A stretch of 64,000 bases of DNA from Candidatus Leptofilum proximum (GCA_016710325.1 JADJXK010000002.1:3906001-3970000); one strand, 5' to 3'. Positions 14,569 through 24,947 are shown, counted from the stretch's first letter. Notes: generated from the sequence alone by a model not told the origin. Made by a program: numbers and translations.

Positions 14569-14625
14569 TTTTCCTGGAAACTCCTGAGGTAATTGCGCTC
14601 ATTAGAGCAGTTTCCGGGAAAATGT
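14569..14625. repeat. Large inverted repeat with TTTCC-GGAAACT arms
   Basis: CATTTTCCTGGAAACT on the left pairs with AGTTTCCGGGAAAATG on the right, with one mismatch, just after the methyltransferase stop codon in the minus-strand sense. The GGAAACT/AGTTTCC core resembles the hairpin at 34042-34070. Confidence 0.6.
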
Positions 14626-14627
14626 GA

Positions 14628-15818
14628 TTAGCGTAAACTCAGCGCGCTGAAGCCCTTTCGTTTTTTGCGTTTATGGGGGGTGAGCTGTCTGTTTTTCTTC
14701 ACCTGCTGCTCGACTTGAGAAATGAGGTGTGAGTTGGCGGCGATGAGGATGGTGCCGCTGGGAGCCAATTGCTCAGCGAGTAAATTGAGGCGCGCACTGG
14801 CCACTTTTGGACCTTCGCTGTCTTGCAGGGGATAGAGGACAAGGTTGGCCGGGCTGGCCACGTTGGGCAGGCCGATCTGGTGGTGGCTGTGGAGGCGTTC
14901 TGCCGGGCAGCCGTTTTGCTGCAGGTTGTAGGCCGTGGTTTGCAAAGCCAGCAGGTCCCGGTCCAGCAGGGTGATTTGCTGGGGGCGGAGAGAGAGCCAG
15001 GCGGCTACGGCCGTATGCCCCTGCCCCGGATTTACCACCAACAAATGCTCAATGGGCTGGCCCGGCAAATCATTCAGCAAGTTAAACAGGAGCCGGGTAG
15101 AAAAGCTGAGCGAATCAAACTCTGGCAGACCAACGGCCGTTTGCACCGCAAAATTCAGCTTTTTGTAATCCACCACCACCTTGTCCCGCCAAAATAGGCC
15201 GCTGGCAAAAGCGGGCTGTGGCGGTTCATCGCTGGGGGCGGTGAAGTGGTAGTGGAAAACGGTGTGGTTGGCGGTGGATTGTTTGAGGGTGACGGCGCAA
15301 TCCACCATCTCGCTCAACGTTTTTTCCACCAGCGGTACCAGTGGGGTGACAACGACGATGGCGACGTGACCGGTTGGGCTGAGAAACGGCCGTGCCCCAC
15401 GCACCAGATGGACAATCACGTCCTCGCCCGCTTTGCCGGGGACATTGGAGATAATCAGGTCAAAATCTCGCTCGTTGACAGCATCATAGGCCAGGCTGCC
15501 GTAAATGGCAGTGTTGCGCAAGTTGTTAAGTTCGGCGTTTTGCTGGGCAAAATCGACGGCCAGCGCATCGCGATCCACCAGGTGAACGGTGCGGCGCTTG
15601 TCTAGCCTGGCCAGCATCAGCCCCAGCGGACCGTAGCCGCAGCCCAGGTCCAGCACACGCCGCACATCGGCCAGCGGCAGCTGGTCCAGCGTGCGCAGCA
15701 AAAAACGTGTGCCCGCATCCACCGCATGGCTGCTAAACAGCTCCTGCGAAACACGGAACTGGAGCGTCTTGTCGTTGTGTTTGAAGGTGAGCGTTTTTTT
15801 GAAGTAATGATCTTGCAT
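14628..15818 (-). CDS. Two-domain class I SAM methyltransferase (RsmC/RlmG-like)
   Basis: A 396-residue protein with duplicated methyltransferase folds, as in the 16S/23S rRNA guanine-N2 methyltransferases RsmC and RlmG. In those enzymes the N-terminal copy is degenerate and the C-terminal copy active. Here the intact SAM motif (VLDLGCGYGPLGLMLA, then HLVDRD) is in the first half, with SNVPGKAG in place of the usual NPP(F/Y) catalytic motif. The second half has only a worn motif (LLVVNPGQGHTAVAAW, LLDRDLLAL). So domain order is swapped, and the base target is uncertain. The C-terminus is very basic (HKRKKRKG), fitting RNA binding. Confidence 0.75.
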   Translation of the reverse strand: MQDHYFKKTLTFKHNDKTLQFRVSQELFSSHAVDAGTRFLLRTLDQLPLADVRRVLDLGCGYGPLGLMLARLDKRRTVHLVDRDALAVDFAQQNAELNNLRNTAIYGSLAYDAVNERDFDLIISNVPGKAGEDVIVHLVRGARPFLSPTGHVAIVVVTPLVPLVEKTLSEMVDCAVTLKQSTANHTVFHYHFTAPSDEPPQPAFASGLFWRDKVVVDYKKLNFAVQTAVGLPEFDSLSFSTRLLFNLLNDLPGQPIEHLLVVNPGQGHTAVAAWLSLRPQQITLLDRDLLALQTTAYNLQQNGCPAERLHSHHQIGLPNVASPANLVLYPLQDSEGPKVASARLNLLAEQLAPSGTILIAANSHLISQVEQQVKKNRQLTPHKRKKRKGFSALSLR

Positions 15819-15826
15819 GATGGATT

Positions 15827-15900
15827 TGTAATTGGGTAATTAGGTAATTAGGTAATTGAGTAATTGGCCCAATTACCTAATTACTCAATTACTCAATTAC
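15827..15900. repeat. AATTGGGTAATTAGGTAATT-type inverted repeat
   Basis: GTAATTGGGTAATTAGGTAA words pair with TTACCTAATTACTCAATTAC words. The repeat spans the gap between ribF and the methyltransferase gene and includes the last codons of ribF. Confidence 0.8.
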
Positions 15901-16828
15901 GATTCAACAACTGCCGCACCTGGTCCACATCGGCGGCGATTTGGGCTTTGAGTGCGTCCAGCCCAGCGAATTTCATTTCGGGGCGAACGCGGTCGATGAA
16001 TTCCAGGCGGAGGGTACGGCCGTAAATGTCTGCATCAAAGTCGAGCAGGTGGGCTTCGACCGTAACCGCGTGGCCGTTCACAGTGGGGCGCACCCCCACG
16101 TTGGTGGCCGCCAGGTGGCGCTCATTGTCCAGCCAGGCGTAGGTGGCATAGACGCCGTTGGCGGGCAGCAGCTGCTCGGGCCAGAAATCGACGTTGGCGG
16201 TGGGGAAACCAATCGTGCGCCCCAGCTTTTTGCCCTCCACTACGGCGCCGCTGACGCAGTACGGCCGTCCCAAACAGCCATTCACCTCCGCCATGTCCCC
16301 TTCCAGCAGGCTGCGCCGGATGCGGCTGCTGCTGACACGTTCGTCCTGCCACATCACCATTGCTTCGACCTGCTCAACCGTGTATCCCTTCTCCTCGCCC
16401 AGGCGGCGCAAAAAAGGAATGTCCCCTTCGCGTTTGTAGCCCAGGGCAAAGTTGCCACCCCACAGCTGGCGCATGTCCAGGTAGCGGCACAGATCGTCCA
16501 CAAATACGGCCGCCCGCGTCTGGCGCACCTGGTTGTTAAACGGATGGGTGATGATCAGGTCGATGCCCAGGCTGGCCAATAGGGCGACGCGCTGCTCCAG
16601 CGTGCTCAGGTAATACGGCTCGGTGATTTGCTGGATGACGCGCTTGGGGTGGGGGAAAAAGGTGAGAACGGCCGTGCGCGCTCCGGCTTGCCCGGCGGCG
16701 GTCATCATTTTTTGCAGGACAGCGCGGTGCCCCAGGTGCACGCCGTCAAAAGAGCCAACGGCGACAAAGGTGGGGCGGCGTTCGGTTACCTCAGAAAGTT
16801 GGTCAACGCGGTTTGCTGGTTCGGTCAT
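15893..16828 (-). CDS. ribF: Bifunctional riboflavin kinase / FAD synthetase
   Basis: Makes FMN and then FAD from riboflavin. At 311 residues the length is normal. The N-terminal adenylyltransferase has AVGSFDGVHLGHRAVL and SSSRIRRSLLEGDM. The C-terminal flavokinase has GRPYCVSGAVVEGKKLGRTIGFPTANV and the NGVYATYAWL strand. It is the last gene of the nusA-to-ribF run, 21 bases after truB, the common bacterial order. Confidence 0.95.
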   Translation of the reverse strand: MTEPANRVDQLSEVTERRPTFVAVGSFDGVHLGHRAVLQKMMTAAGQAGARTAVLTFFPHPKRVIQQITEPYYLSTLEQRVALLASLGIDLIITHPFNNQVRQTRAAVFVDDLCRYLDMRQLWGGNFALGYKREGDIPFLRRLGEEKGYTVEQVEAMVMWQDERVSSSRIRRSLLEGDMAEVNGCLGRPYCVSGAVVEGKKLGRTIGFPTANVDFWPEQLLPANGVYATYAWLDNERHLAATNVGVRPTVNGHAVTVEAHLLDFDADIYGRTLRLEFIDRVRPEMKFAGLDALKAQIAADVDQVRQLLNRN

Positions 16829-16849
16829 GGGCGAATTGTATCAAAATGC

Positions 16850-17731
16850 TTAACTGGCGGCAGGGAACATTTTACGGGCTATCCACTGGCTGTCCTCTGC
16901 GGCGACCACGCCAAGAAACTGGCCGTCTGGGCCGTAGGCGCGGGCCAGCTCGGCGGGAAAGGGTTCGGTTTGGTCAACAACTTTGCCTTGGAGAATGTCG
17001 GCCGCGGCCGTTTCCGGCAAATCGAGGCGGGGCAGGTGACGGACGGCCGTTTCCGGGGGCAGCAAATAATCGGTGATGTTGTCGGGGGTGAGGGCGGTTA
17101 GGGGAACGGCCGTTTCCACGCCAAAGTCGCCCACGGACAGCCGCCGCAGGGCGCTCACGTGGCCGCCGCAGCCCAGGACCTCGCCCAAATCATGCCCCAG
17201 CGAGCGAATGTAGGTGCCCGACGAGCAGTTGATGCGCAAGGAGAGGTAAGGTGCTTCCCAACTCAGCAGGGTCAGTTCGTGAATGGTGACAGGACGATAC
17301 GGCCGTGCCACATCCGTTTTGCCCTGCCGTGCCAGCTTGTACAGCGGCTGGCCGCCCTGTTTGATGGCCGAGTAGATGGGCGGCTGCTGCAAGATGTCGC
17401 CGCGAAACTGGTTAAGGGCTTCTTCGATGTGGGGGCGGGTGAGGTGGAGGAACGGCCGTTCTTCTACCACTTCCCCTTCAGCATCGTAGGTGGTGGTGCT
17501 TTGGCCCAGGCGCACTGTCGTTTCGTACACCTTGTCGTGCCCCACCAGGTACTCGATCAGGCGTGTGGTCCGGCCCAGGGCCAGGAGCAGTACGCCTGTG
17601 GCCAGCGGGTCCAGGGTACCGGCATGGCCCACGCGGCGCAGTCCCGCCACCCGCCGCACCCGGCCTACCACGTCATGCGAGGTCATGCCCAGCGGTTTAT
17701 CGACGCACAGCATACCGCTCAAATCAGTCAT
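16850..17731 (-). CDS. truB: tRNA pseudouridine-55 synthase
   Basis: Isomerises U55 in the T-loop of tRNAs. The 293-residue protein has the N-terminal VDKPLGMTSHDVV motif, the catalytic Asp in GHAGTLDPLATGVLLL, the YxxTV strand (KVYETTVRLG) and the SSGTYIRSLGHDLG block. A C-terminal extension of about 50 residues may form a PUA-like domain. It is part of the minus-strand translation operon. Confidence 0.95.
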   Translation of the reverse strand: MTDLSGMLCVDKPLGMTSHDVVGRVRRVAGLRRVGHAGTLDPLATGVLLLALGRTTRLIEYLVGHDKVYETTVRLGQSTTTYDAEGEVVEERPFLHLTRPHIEEALNQFRGDILQQPPIYSAIKQGGQPLYKLARQGKTDVARPYRPVTIHELTLLSWEAPYLSLRINCSSGTYIRSLGHDLGEVLGCGGHVSALRRLSVGDFGVETAVPLTALTPDNITDYLLPPETAVRHLPRLDLPETAAADILQGKVVDQTEPFPAELARAYGPDGQFLGVVAAEDSQWIARKMFPAAS

Positions 17732-17754
17732 GATTAGTTTCCTGCAAAGAGGTG

Positions 17755-17836
17755 TGGAACACAGAGATACACAGAGAAAAACGGAGTTTCACAGAGAGGA
17801 TAATTAAATCTGCGTAATCTGTGAAATCTGTGGATT
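17755..17836. repeat. CACAGAGA / CTGTGAAATCTGTGG repeat between nrnA and truB
   Basis: CACAGAGATACACAGAGAAA words are followed by AATCTGCGTAATCTGTGAAATCTGTGG words. This is two word families placed side by side, and it interrupts the otherwise tight operon by about 100 bases. Confidence 0.7.
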
Positions 17837-18827
17837 AATCTTCAGCAAAGCTGGCCTGCTGCTGGCGAATTGTTTCTTTGCTCATGGCTACCACCAGTTG
17901 TTCCACTTTATCTAGCGACCCTTCCAGCGAGCAGCCCGCCGCCAGCGGATGGCCGCCGCCGCCCAGGTTCAGCGCCAGTTCGGAGACGCTGTATGGCGGA
18001 TTGCAGCGGAAGCCGACGCGCACGGTGCCGTCGTTCATCTCTAGCAAGACGGCGCTGATGGCTGCCTGGGTGACGTTGCCCAGGAAGTTCACCAGCCCGC
18101 CCGTGCTGGTGTTGTTGTAGCCGATGGCCTCGCGCTGCGTATTGTTGATCTTGGTCCAGATGAGCCCGTCTTCCAGGCGCATGTTGTTCAGGCCAATTTG
18201 CCACAGCTGGGCCGTGGAGTACGGCTTAAGGCTCAGCCCCTGCATGGTGATCAGCGGCAGGTCAGCGCCCGCGTCTACCAGTTCGCTGGCGATGCGCAGC
18301 GTTTTGGCGGTCACGCCCACGGTGCGGAAGCCCAGCGTGTCGGTGACGACGCCGGTGAGCAGGCACATGGCCAGGTCGGTGGTGATGGTGAGGCCGATGT
18401 GTTTGAACAGGTCGTACAAAATCTCGGTGGCCGAGACGGCTTCTGGTACTACGTGCTGGATGTCGCCAAAGTAGGTATTGGTGACGTGATGATCGATGTT
18501 GATGATGGTGGGCACGGTTTTGGGCAGATTGGCAAAGCTTTGGCCCATGCGCGTTTCATCGCCGCAGTCCACGGCAATCAACAGGTCGTAGTTGATGGCG
18601 CGGTTTTCGTTGGGCGGTTGGACCTGGTCTGCCAGGGGCAGGTAGCTGAAGCGCTCTGGGATGGGATCGTCACAAAGGAGGGCGGCGCGTTTGCCCATTT
18701 GGCGGAGGGCGACGCCTACGGCCGTAATCGACCCCACGGCATCGCCATCCGGACCAATGTGGGTAATGACTAAAATGTTATTTGCCTGCTGAACGGCCGT
18801 TAAAATTGCTTGTTCTGTTGGGTGCAA
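17835..18827 (-). CDS. nrnA: DHH-family oligoribonuclease / pAp phosphatase
   Basis: Degrades short RNA oligomers and dephosphorylates pAp. The 330-residue protein has the DHH motifs: HIGPDGDAVGSI (first motif, with Gly where many have Asn), LIAVDCGDETR, and NIDHHVTNTYFG. The DHHA1 domain ends with LNLGGGGHPLAAGCSLEG. The start is a TTG at 18827 preceded by AAAGGAATTCCA; I prefer it because no other start precedes the N-terminal helix. It follows rbfA by 17 bases, as in many genomes. Confidence 0.92.
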   Translation of the reverse strand: MHPTEQAILTAVQQANNILVITHIGPDGDAVGSITAVGVALRQMGKRAALLCDDPIPERFSYLPLADQVQPPNENRAINYDLLIAVDCGDETRMGQSFANLPKTVPTIINIDHHVTNTYFGDIQHVVPEAVSATEILYDLFKHIGLTITTDLAMCLLTGVVTDTLGFRTVGVTAKTLRIASELVDAGADLPLITMQGLSLKPYSTAQLWQIGLNNMRLEDGLIWTKINNTQREAIGYNNTSTGGLVNFLGNVTQAAISAVLLEMNDGTVRVGFRCNPPYSVSELALNLGGGGHPLAAGCSLEGSLDKVEQLVVAMSKETIRQQQASFAED

Positions 18828-18844
18828 TGGAATTCCTTTTACCG

Positions 18845-19213
18845 TTATTCAGGCTTGTCTTCCTCGGCGGGTGGAATGTCCAGGCTGTCCAGGATTGATT
18901 CCACTTCCTGAAAATGTGCCAGCGTGGCGTCCCAATGAAAGTGAAGCTGGGGCACCTTGCGCAGGCGGACGCGGCTGGCCAGTTCGCGCCGCAAAAAGCC
19001 TTCGGCGCTGCTCAGCGCGGCCATCACTTCCGGCTGGCGCGACTCGTCGCCCAGGGCGCTGACGTAAATATCGGCGTGTTCCAGCTCGCGGTCGATCTTG
19101 ACCTCGGTGACGGTGACGCCGTGCAGGCGCGGGTCGCTCAGTTCGCGCAAAAAGAGTTCACTGAGCACCAGCCGCAGCTGTTCGGCCGTTCTTTGTTGTC
19201 TGATTTTACTCAT
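18845..19213 (-). CDS. rbfA: 30S ribosome-binding factor A
   Basis: A small KH-fold protein needed for 16S rRNA maturation and cold adaptation. The 122-residue protein has the family blocks RTAEQLRLVLSELFLRELSDPRL, VTVTEVKIDRELEHADIYVS and the RKVPQLHFHWDATLAH end. Length is typical. It lies between infB and nrnA in the conserved order. Confidence 0.94.
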   Translation of the reverse strand: MSKIRQQRTAEQLRLVLSELFLRELSDPRLHGVTVTEVKIDRELEHADIYVSALGDESRQPEVMAALSSAEGFLRRELASRVRLRKVPQLHFHWDATLAHFQEVESILDSLDIPPAEEDKPE

Positions 19214-19261
19214 GCTTAACTACTTTTTCTGGGTCCACATCTGTTTGTGCGCACTCATCTT

Positions 19262-19334
19262 TCATAATCAAAGATTTCGCAGATTTGCCAGATTATTTAA
19301 TCTTTTCAGTCTGCGAAATCTTTGATGAAAGCCT
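19262..19334. repeat. AAAGATTTCGCAGATT inverted repeat between infB and rbfA
   Basis: ATCAAAGATTTCGCAGATT pairs with the mirrored AGTCTGCGAAATCTTTGAT around an AT-rich loop. It is a variant of the CACAGATT family and interrupts the operon. Confidence 0.75.
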
Positions 19335-19377
19335 TTGTCAAGCACACTATTTGATGAAGAGTCCTTTTCTCAAATAA

Positions 19378-21177
<1,800 letters not shown>

Positions 21178-21219
21178 GTTTCACCCTTCCTCGTACAAAA
21201 ACTGGTCCACAGTCTCTTG

Positions 21220-21531
21220 TTAGTGCGGTTCTGTTTCCTTTGTTACCGCAGGCCGCTGCGCGGCGATGGCTGCCAGGTCTGCCTCGCTGACGGTGGTTTT
21301 AAGGGCCTGGTTGAGCAAACGGCCGTTTGCCAACACTTTGTCCCAGCAGGCAGTTTGATCACACAGGTAGGCACCACGGCCGTTTTGTTTCCCGGTGGGA
21401 TCCACCACCACAAGACCTTGGGGCGTGCGCACCAGGCGTGTCAGCTGTCGTTTGTCGCGTTTTTCGCGGCAGACAAAGCAGGTGCGCTGGGGCACATGTT
21501 TGGGGCGTAGTGGCTGCTTTTTTTTACTCAT
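21220..21531 (-). CDS. ylxR: YlxR/RnpM-family RNA-binding protein
   Basis: A 103-residue DUF448 protein that starts MSKKKQPLRPKHVPQRTCFV and carries the conserved R-TC-C and GRGAYLC motifs (TCFVCREKRDKRQL; QNGRGAYLCDQTACW). Homologues bind RNA; RnpM in B. subtilis binds the RNase P RNA. The start at 21531 gives the usual N-terminus, though no Shine-Dalgarno is obvious. It is always near nusA and infB. Confidence 0.92.
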   Translation of the reverse strand: MSKKKQPLRPKHVPQRTCFVCREKRDKRQLTRLVRTPQGLVVVDPTGKQNGRGAYLCDQTACWDKVLANGRLLNQALKTTVSEADLAAIAAQRPAVTKETEPH

Positions 21532-21777
21532 TTGGTTGCAATCAATAGTATCTGCAAAAATCACCAAGCCACGAAGGGGGCCAAAGCGGCCGTTTCCTGC
21601 GTGGCTTGGGGCAAAAATTGTTCAAGTACAGTGTGTGCGCGCAGGGGCTGCGGCCAACCGCTGCGCTTTGCGAATGTTTACATCACTGTCTCCAGTAATC
21701 TTTCATCATGACTGGTGTCGCCGCCAGACGGCCGCTGCGGGAACGGCCGTCCGGTAGACGGAAACATAATTACTGGT

Positions 21778-23754
21778 CTAAAAATCATCGATGTCGTACT
21801 CTTCCCACTCGGGACGACGACGGCTGCCCTTGCGCTTACGCTTCACAACCACTTCACCGGTTTCCTCGTCCAGCACCAGCTGCTTGCCTTTACGGCCGCG
21901 GCGGCGATCTTCTTCAGTTTCCACCTCTGGCGTGGCGGTAGGACGGGCAATAACCACCGCGGGTTTGGGTTCCTGTTTCTTCTTGGGCGGCGCTTTCACC
22001 ACCGGCGTGTCAATGAGCGATTGCGACAGGTCATCAAGGACGGGCTCCAGCAGCTCTTCAGCCGGCTCAGCCTCGGCTTCCTCTTCGGCCACAGCAGGTT
22101 CCTCTACCTCGACCACAGCTTCTGGCTCGGCTTCCATTTCCGGTTCCAGCACCGCTTCTTCCTCGGCTTCTTCAACCTCGGCTTCCAGTTCTGCCTCTTC
22201 AGCCACTGCTTCTGCTTCTTCAACAGCTGGTTCGGCTTGCGGTTCTTCTTCCACCTCTTCCCAACCGTCGAAGTTGGCCAGGTGCTCCTGCACCACTTCC
22301 AGGGCCTTGTCGCCCAGCCCCTTAATGTTCAGGAAGGCGTCTTCGCCCAAGGAGAGGGTCATCATCAGCGCGCCGACGGTTTCAATGTCGGCATCCAACA
22401 GCAAGTTGTGGATACGTCCGGGCAGGTCCAGCGCTTCCAGGTCCAGCTGCCACGCCTGGTCGGGAATGGCTTTGCGCGCTTCGGCGCGGACCTTACGCTC
22501 GGCCTCGAAGGCGGCGGCTCGGGAAGCAATAATCTTGCCTTCCACGCCACCTACCAGCCGGTCCAGGTTGTAGTAGTCCTCGGAAGTGATGGGGCGGCCC
22601 GCTTCTTTCTTGGCCAGCACCTGCTTAACGGCCTCGATGAGCTTCTCGTTGCCCACCACAGCTTTGTCGGCGGCGGGGTGATCCAGATTATTCAGGGATT
22701 CACCGGAGGCTTCGGTCAGGCTCTTGATGTCGATGCGCCAGCCGGTGAGCTTGGCGGCCAGCCGGGCATTTTGCCCTTCGCGGCCAATGGCCAGGGAAAG
22801 CTGATCATCGGGAACAATGACAACGGCCGTTTTGCCATCCTCAAAGCTCTCTTCCAAAAAGACGTGGGAAACACGCGCCGGGCTGAGCGCCTTGGCAATA
22901 AACGTATGCTGGTTGGAATCCCACTCGATGACATCAATTTTCTCATCGTTCAGCTCACGCACAATGCTTTGGATACGCACACCGCGCATACCGACGCAGG
23001 CGCCCACCGGGTCTACGCCCGGCTGCAAGGCCAGCACGGCCACTTTGGAGCGCTGCCCGGCTTCGCGGGCGATGCTCTTAATTTCTACCTGGCCGTTGTA
23101 AATTTCCGGTACTTCGAGCTCCAGCAAACGGCGCAGCAAATTGCGGTGGTTCCGACTGACAAAAATTTGCGGGCCGCGATTGGTGCGGCGCACTTCCAGC
23201 ACATACACCCGAATTTTGTCATGGGCGCGGTAGCGCTCGCCGGGCACCTGCTGGCTCTTGGGCAAAATAGCCTCGGTGCGGCCCAAGCCGATGGTGAGGT
23301 GCTGCCCGCTGACGCTTTGCACGGTGCCGTTGACCAGTTCGCCTTCACGGCCAGAGAAATCCTCGTACAGCTGCTCACGCTCGGCTTCACGGACGCGCTG
23401 CAGCAGCACCTGCTTGGCGGTTTGGGCGGCAATACGGCCGAATGTCGGCGTGGTGCTGTCTACCATCACCAGGTCGCCGTAGACGGCTTCTGGGTAACCT
23501 TCGCGCTTGGCCTGCTCCAACAGCACCTCGGTGCGGTTGTCGAAGATGGAATCGACCACCTCTTTTTCGGTGTAAATGGTGGGTTCGCCTGTACGTGGGT
23601 CAATATCCACCGACACTTTTTGTTGAGCGCTGATGTTGGTATCGCGCCGGTAGGCGGAAACCAGGGCCGTTTTGAGTGCCTCAAAGACCTCCTCTTTAGG
23701 GAGGCCACGCTGTTCACAAATTTCATTGAAGGCTAAGATAAATTCGCTTTTCAT
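21778..23754 (-). CDS. nusA: Transcription termination/antitermination factor NusA with long acidic tail
   Basis: The core (about 1-400) has the N-terminal RNAP-binding domain, an S1 domain (VNGTVQSVSGQHLTIGLG) and two KH domains (GACVGMRGVRIQSIVREL; AIGREGQNARLAAKLTGW). A helix-hairpin-helix-like acidic-repeat region follows. From about 490 to 585 the protein is almost purely Glu/Ala/Val, and the last 40 residues are very basic (RRRGRKGK, KRKRKGSRRR) before a short acidic end. At 658 residues it is well above the 350-500 usual. It heads the operon; rimP, its normal upstream neighbour, is absent. Confidence 0.94.
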   Translation of the reverse strand: MKSEFILAFNEICEQRGLPKEEVFEALKTALVSAYRRDTNISAQQKVSVDIDPRTGEPTIYTEKEVVDSIFDNRTEVLLEQAKREGYPEAVYGDLVMVDSTTPTFGRIAAQTAKQVLLQRVREAEREQLYEDFSGREGELVNGTVQSVSGQHLTIGLGRTEAILPKSQQVPGERYRAHDKIRVYVLEVRRTNRGPQIFVSRNHRNLLRRLLELEVPEIYNGQVEIKSIAREAGQRSKVAVLALQPGVDPVGACVGMRGVRIQSIVRELNDEKIDVIEWDSNQHTFIAKALSPARVSHVFLEESFEDGKTAVVIVPDDQLSLAIGREGQNARLAAKLTGWRIDIKSLTEASGESLNNLDHPAADKAVVGNEKLIEAVKQVLAKKEAGRPITSEDYYNLDRLVGGVEGKIIASRAAAFEAERKVRAEARKAIPDQAWQLDLEALDLPGRIHNLLLDADIETVGALMMTLSLGEDAFLNIKGLGDKALEVVQEHLANFDGWEEVEEEPQAEPAVEEAEAVAEEAELEAEVEEAEEEAVLEPEMEAEPEAVVEVEEPAVAEEEAEAEPAEELLEPVLDDLSQSLIDTPVVKAPPKKKQEPKPAVVIARPTATPEVETEEDRRRGRKGKQLVLDEETGEVVVKRKRKGSRRRPEWEEYDIDDF

Positions 23755-23864
23755 AGAGCCAAAACCTTGTTTTCCGTTATCTGCTTCCTGAAGTTCTGCA
23801 GAATTGTTGCTTCGCTACTGCAGAAAAGATGCTAACCTCGCTCGATGAGTTTAAGACAAGAAAC

Positions 23865-23889
23865 AAAAAAAGTGGGGGTTGCCCACTTT
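23865..23889 (-). terminator. Intrinsic terminator/attenuator in the nusA leader
   Basis: In the minus-strand RNA, AAAGTGGG pairs with CCCACTTT around CAACC and is followed by a run of seven Ts. It lies about 20 bases after the predicted transcription start and 110 bases before nusA, and so would stop most transcripts early unless overridden. No T-run exists in the plus orientation. Confidence 0.65.
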
Positions 23890-23917
23890 CCGCCTTGTGC
23901 TCGTCAAATGTGGCGAA

Positions 23918-23946
23918 AGTATACCACGAGTCACTCCAGCAGGCAA
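23918..23946 (-). promoter_or_regulatory. Promoter of the nusA operon
   Basis: Minus-strand -35 TTGCCT (23946-23941) and -10 TATACT (23923-23918) are separated by 17 bases, a good sigma70-type match. Predicted start is near 23911. Confidence 0.6.
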
Positions 23947-24018
23947 CTGGTACAACAAAAATTTTGCGGGAGTTTATTGATCTTCGTCACGTGCTGCGGA
24001 GTTGTTTACAATTGGCAT

Positions 24019-24861
24019 ATGGAAGCTAGCTGGCTGGAGAAACGGCCGTCCGACGTGCCACTTGTTATTTTAGATACGGAAACGACAGGCCTCTATCCCG
24101 GCCTGGGGCATCGTGTGGTGGAAATTGCCGCCATTCGCCTGGAAAACTGGCAGGAAGTGGCCCAGGTGAGCACGCTGATCCAGCCGGGGCGCAAGATAGA
24201 TCCCAAGGCCAGCAGCGTCAACGGCATCACCGACGCCGATCTGCTGGGGCAGCCCACCTTCAGCCAGGTGGCCGATGAGCTGCTGGCGCTGCTGGACGGC
24301 GCTGTGGTGGTGGCCCACAACGCCGAATTTGACGCCGGCTTCCTGGGGCAGGAGCTGCTCATCCACGGTTTGCAGACCAGCGGCGCACCGGGGGTGTTGG
24401 CCAACCCCTGGCTGTGCACCTTGCAGCTGGCGCGGCGGCATTTCCACTTTGGGCGCAATAACCTGGGACACATCGCCGCCCATTTAGGCGTGCGCATGGG
24501 GCGGGCGCATCGTGCCCTGAACGATGTGTACATGACGGCCGAAATTCTCAAGCGGATGGTGCGTACCCTGGGGCAGCGCCGCCTGGAAACGGTGAGCGAT
24601 TTGCTGCACGCCCAGGGCGCGCCGATTTACGCACGGGCCATTGTGCCACAGCTGCCGGACGTGGTGGCGGCGGCGTTGGCGGACGGCCGTAATTTGCGCA
24701 TCCTCTACCTGGGCCAGAACGGGGAATCTACCCGCGAAATCACACCGCTGTACCCCAGCCAGCATCGCAACGTGACCTACCTGGTGGCCTACTGCCACCA
24801 GGCGCATGATCAGCGCACCTTCCGGCTGGATCGCATCTTCTCTGCCGAATTGATGGAATAG
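24019..24861 (+). CDS. DnaQ-type 3'-5' exonuclease fused to a WYL-like domain
   Basis: Residues 12-195 are a DEDDh exonuclease with ExoI (LDTETTG), ExoII (HNAEFDAGFL) and ExoIII (HRALNDV), as in DNA polymerase III epsilon. Residues about 215-280 (LRILYLGQNG, TREITPLYPSQ, VTYLVAYCHQAHDQRTFRLD) fit the WYL fold, a ligand-sensing domain known mostly from transcription regulators and defence proteins. The start at 24019 is chosen because upstream codons lie in the divergent nusA promoter region. The reaction would be DNA or RNA 3' trimming, possibly gated by a ligand. Confidence 0.85.
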   Translation: MEASWLEKRPSDVPLVILDTETTGLYPGLGHRVVEIAAIRLENWQEVAQVSTLIQPGRKIDPKASSVNGITDADLLGQPTFSQVADELLALLDGAVVVAHNAEFDAGFLGQELLIHGLQTSGAPGVLANPWLCTLQLARRHFHFGRNNLGHIAAHLGVRMGRAHRALNDVYMTAEILKRMVRTLGQRRLETVSDLLHAQGAPIYARAIVPQLPDVVAAALADGRNLRILYLGQNGESTREITPLYPSQHRNVTYLVAYCHQAHDQRTFRLDRIFSAELME

Positions 24862-24947
24862 CCGCGGATTCTTTCCGCGTTCCGGCTGCAAGCGTAAAGC
24901 CAGTTTGGGCAAAAGTGAGTTTAGACTGAATAAGTTACAACGGTTTA

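Noticed and set aside
21715..23736. A 673-codon plus-strand frame opposite nusA
   Set aside because: Antisense shadow of nusA caused by its codon bias; no family motif, and its composition (His, Gln, Phe runs) mirrors the Glu-rich tail on the other strand.
24862..24900. Terminator after the exonuclease-WYL gene
   Set aside because: The GCGGA/TCCGC stem is only 5 bp and has no T-run.
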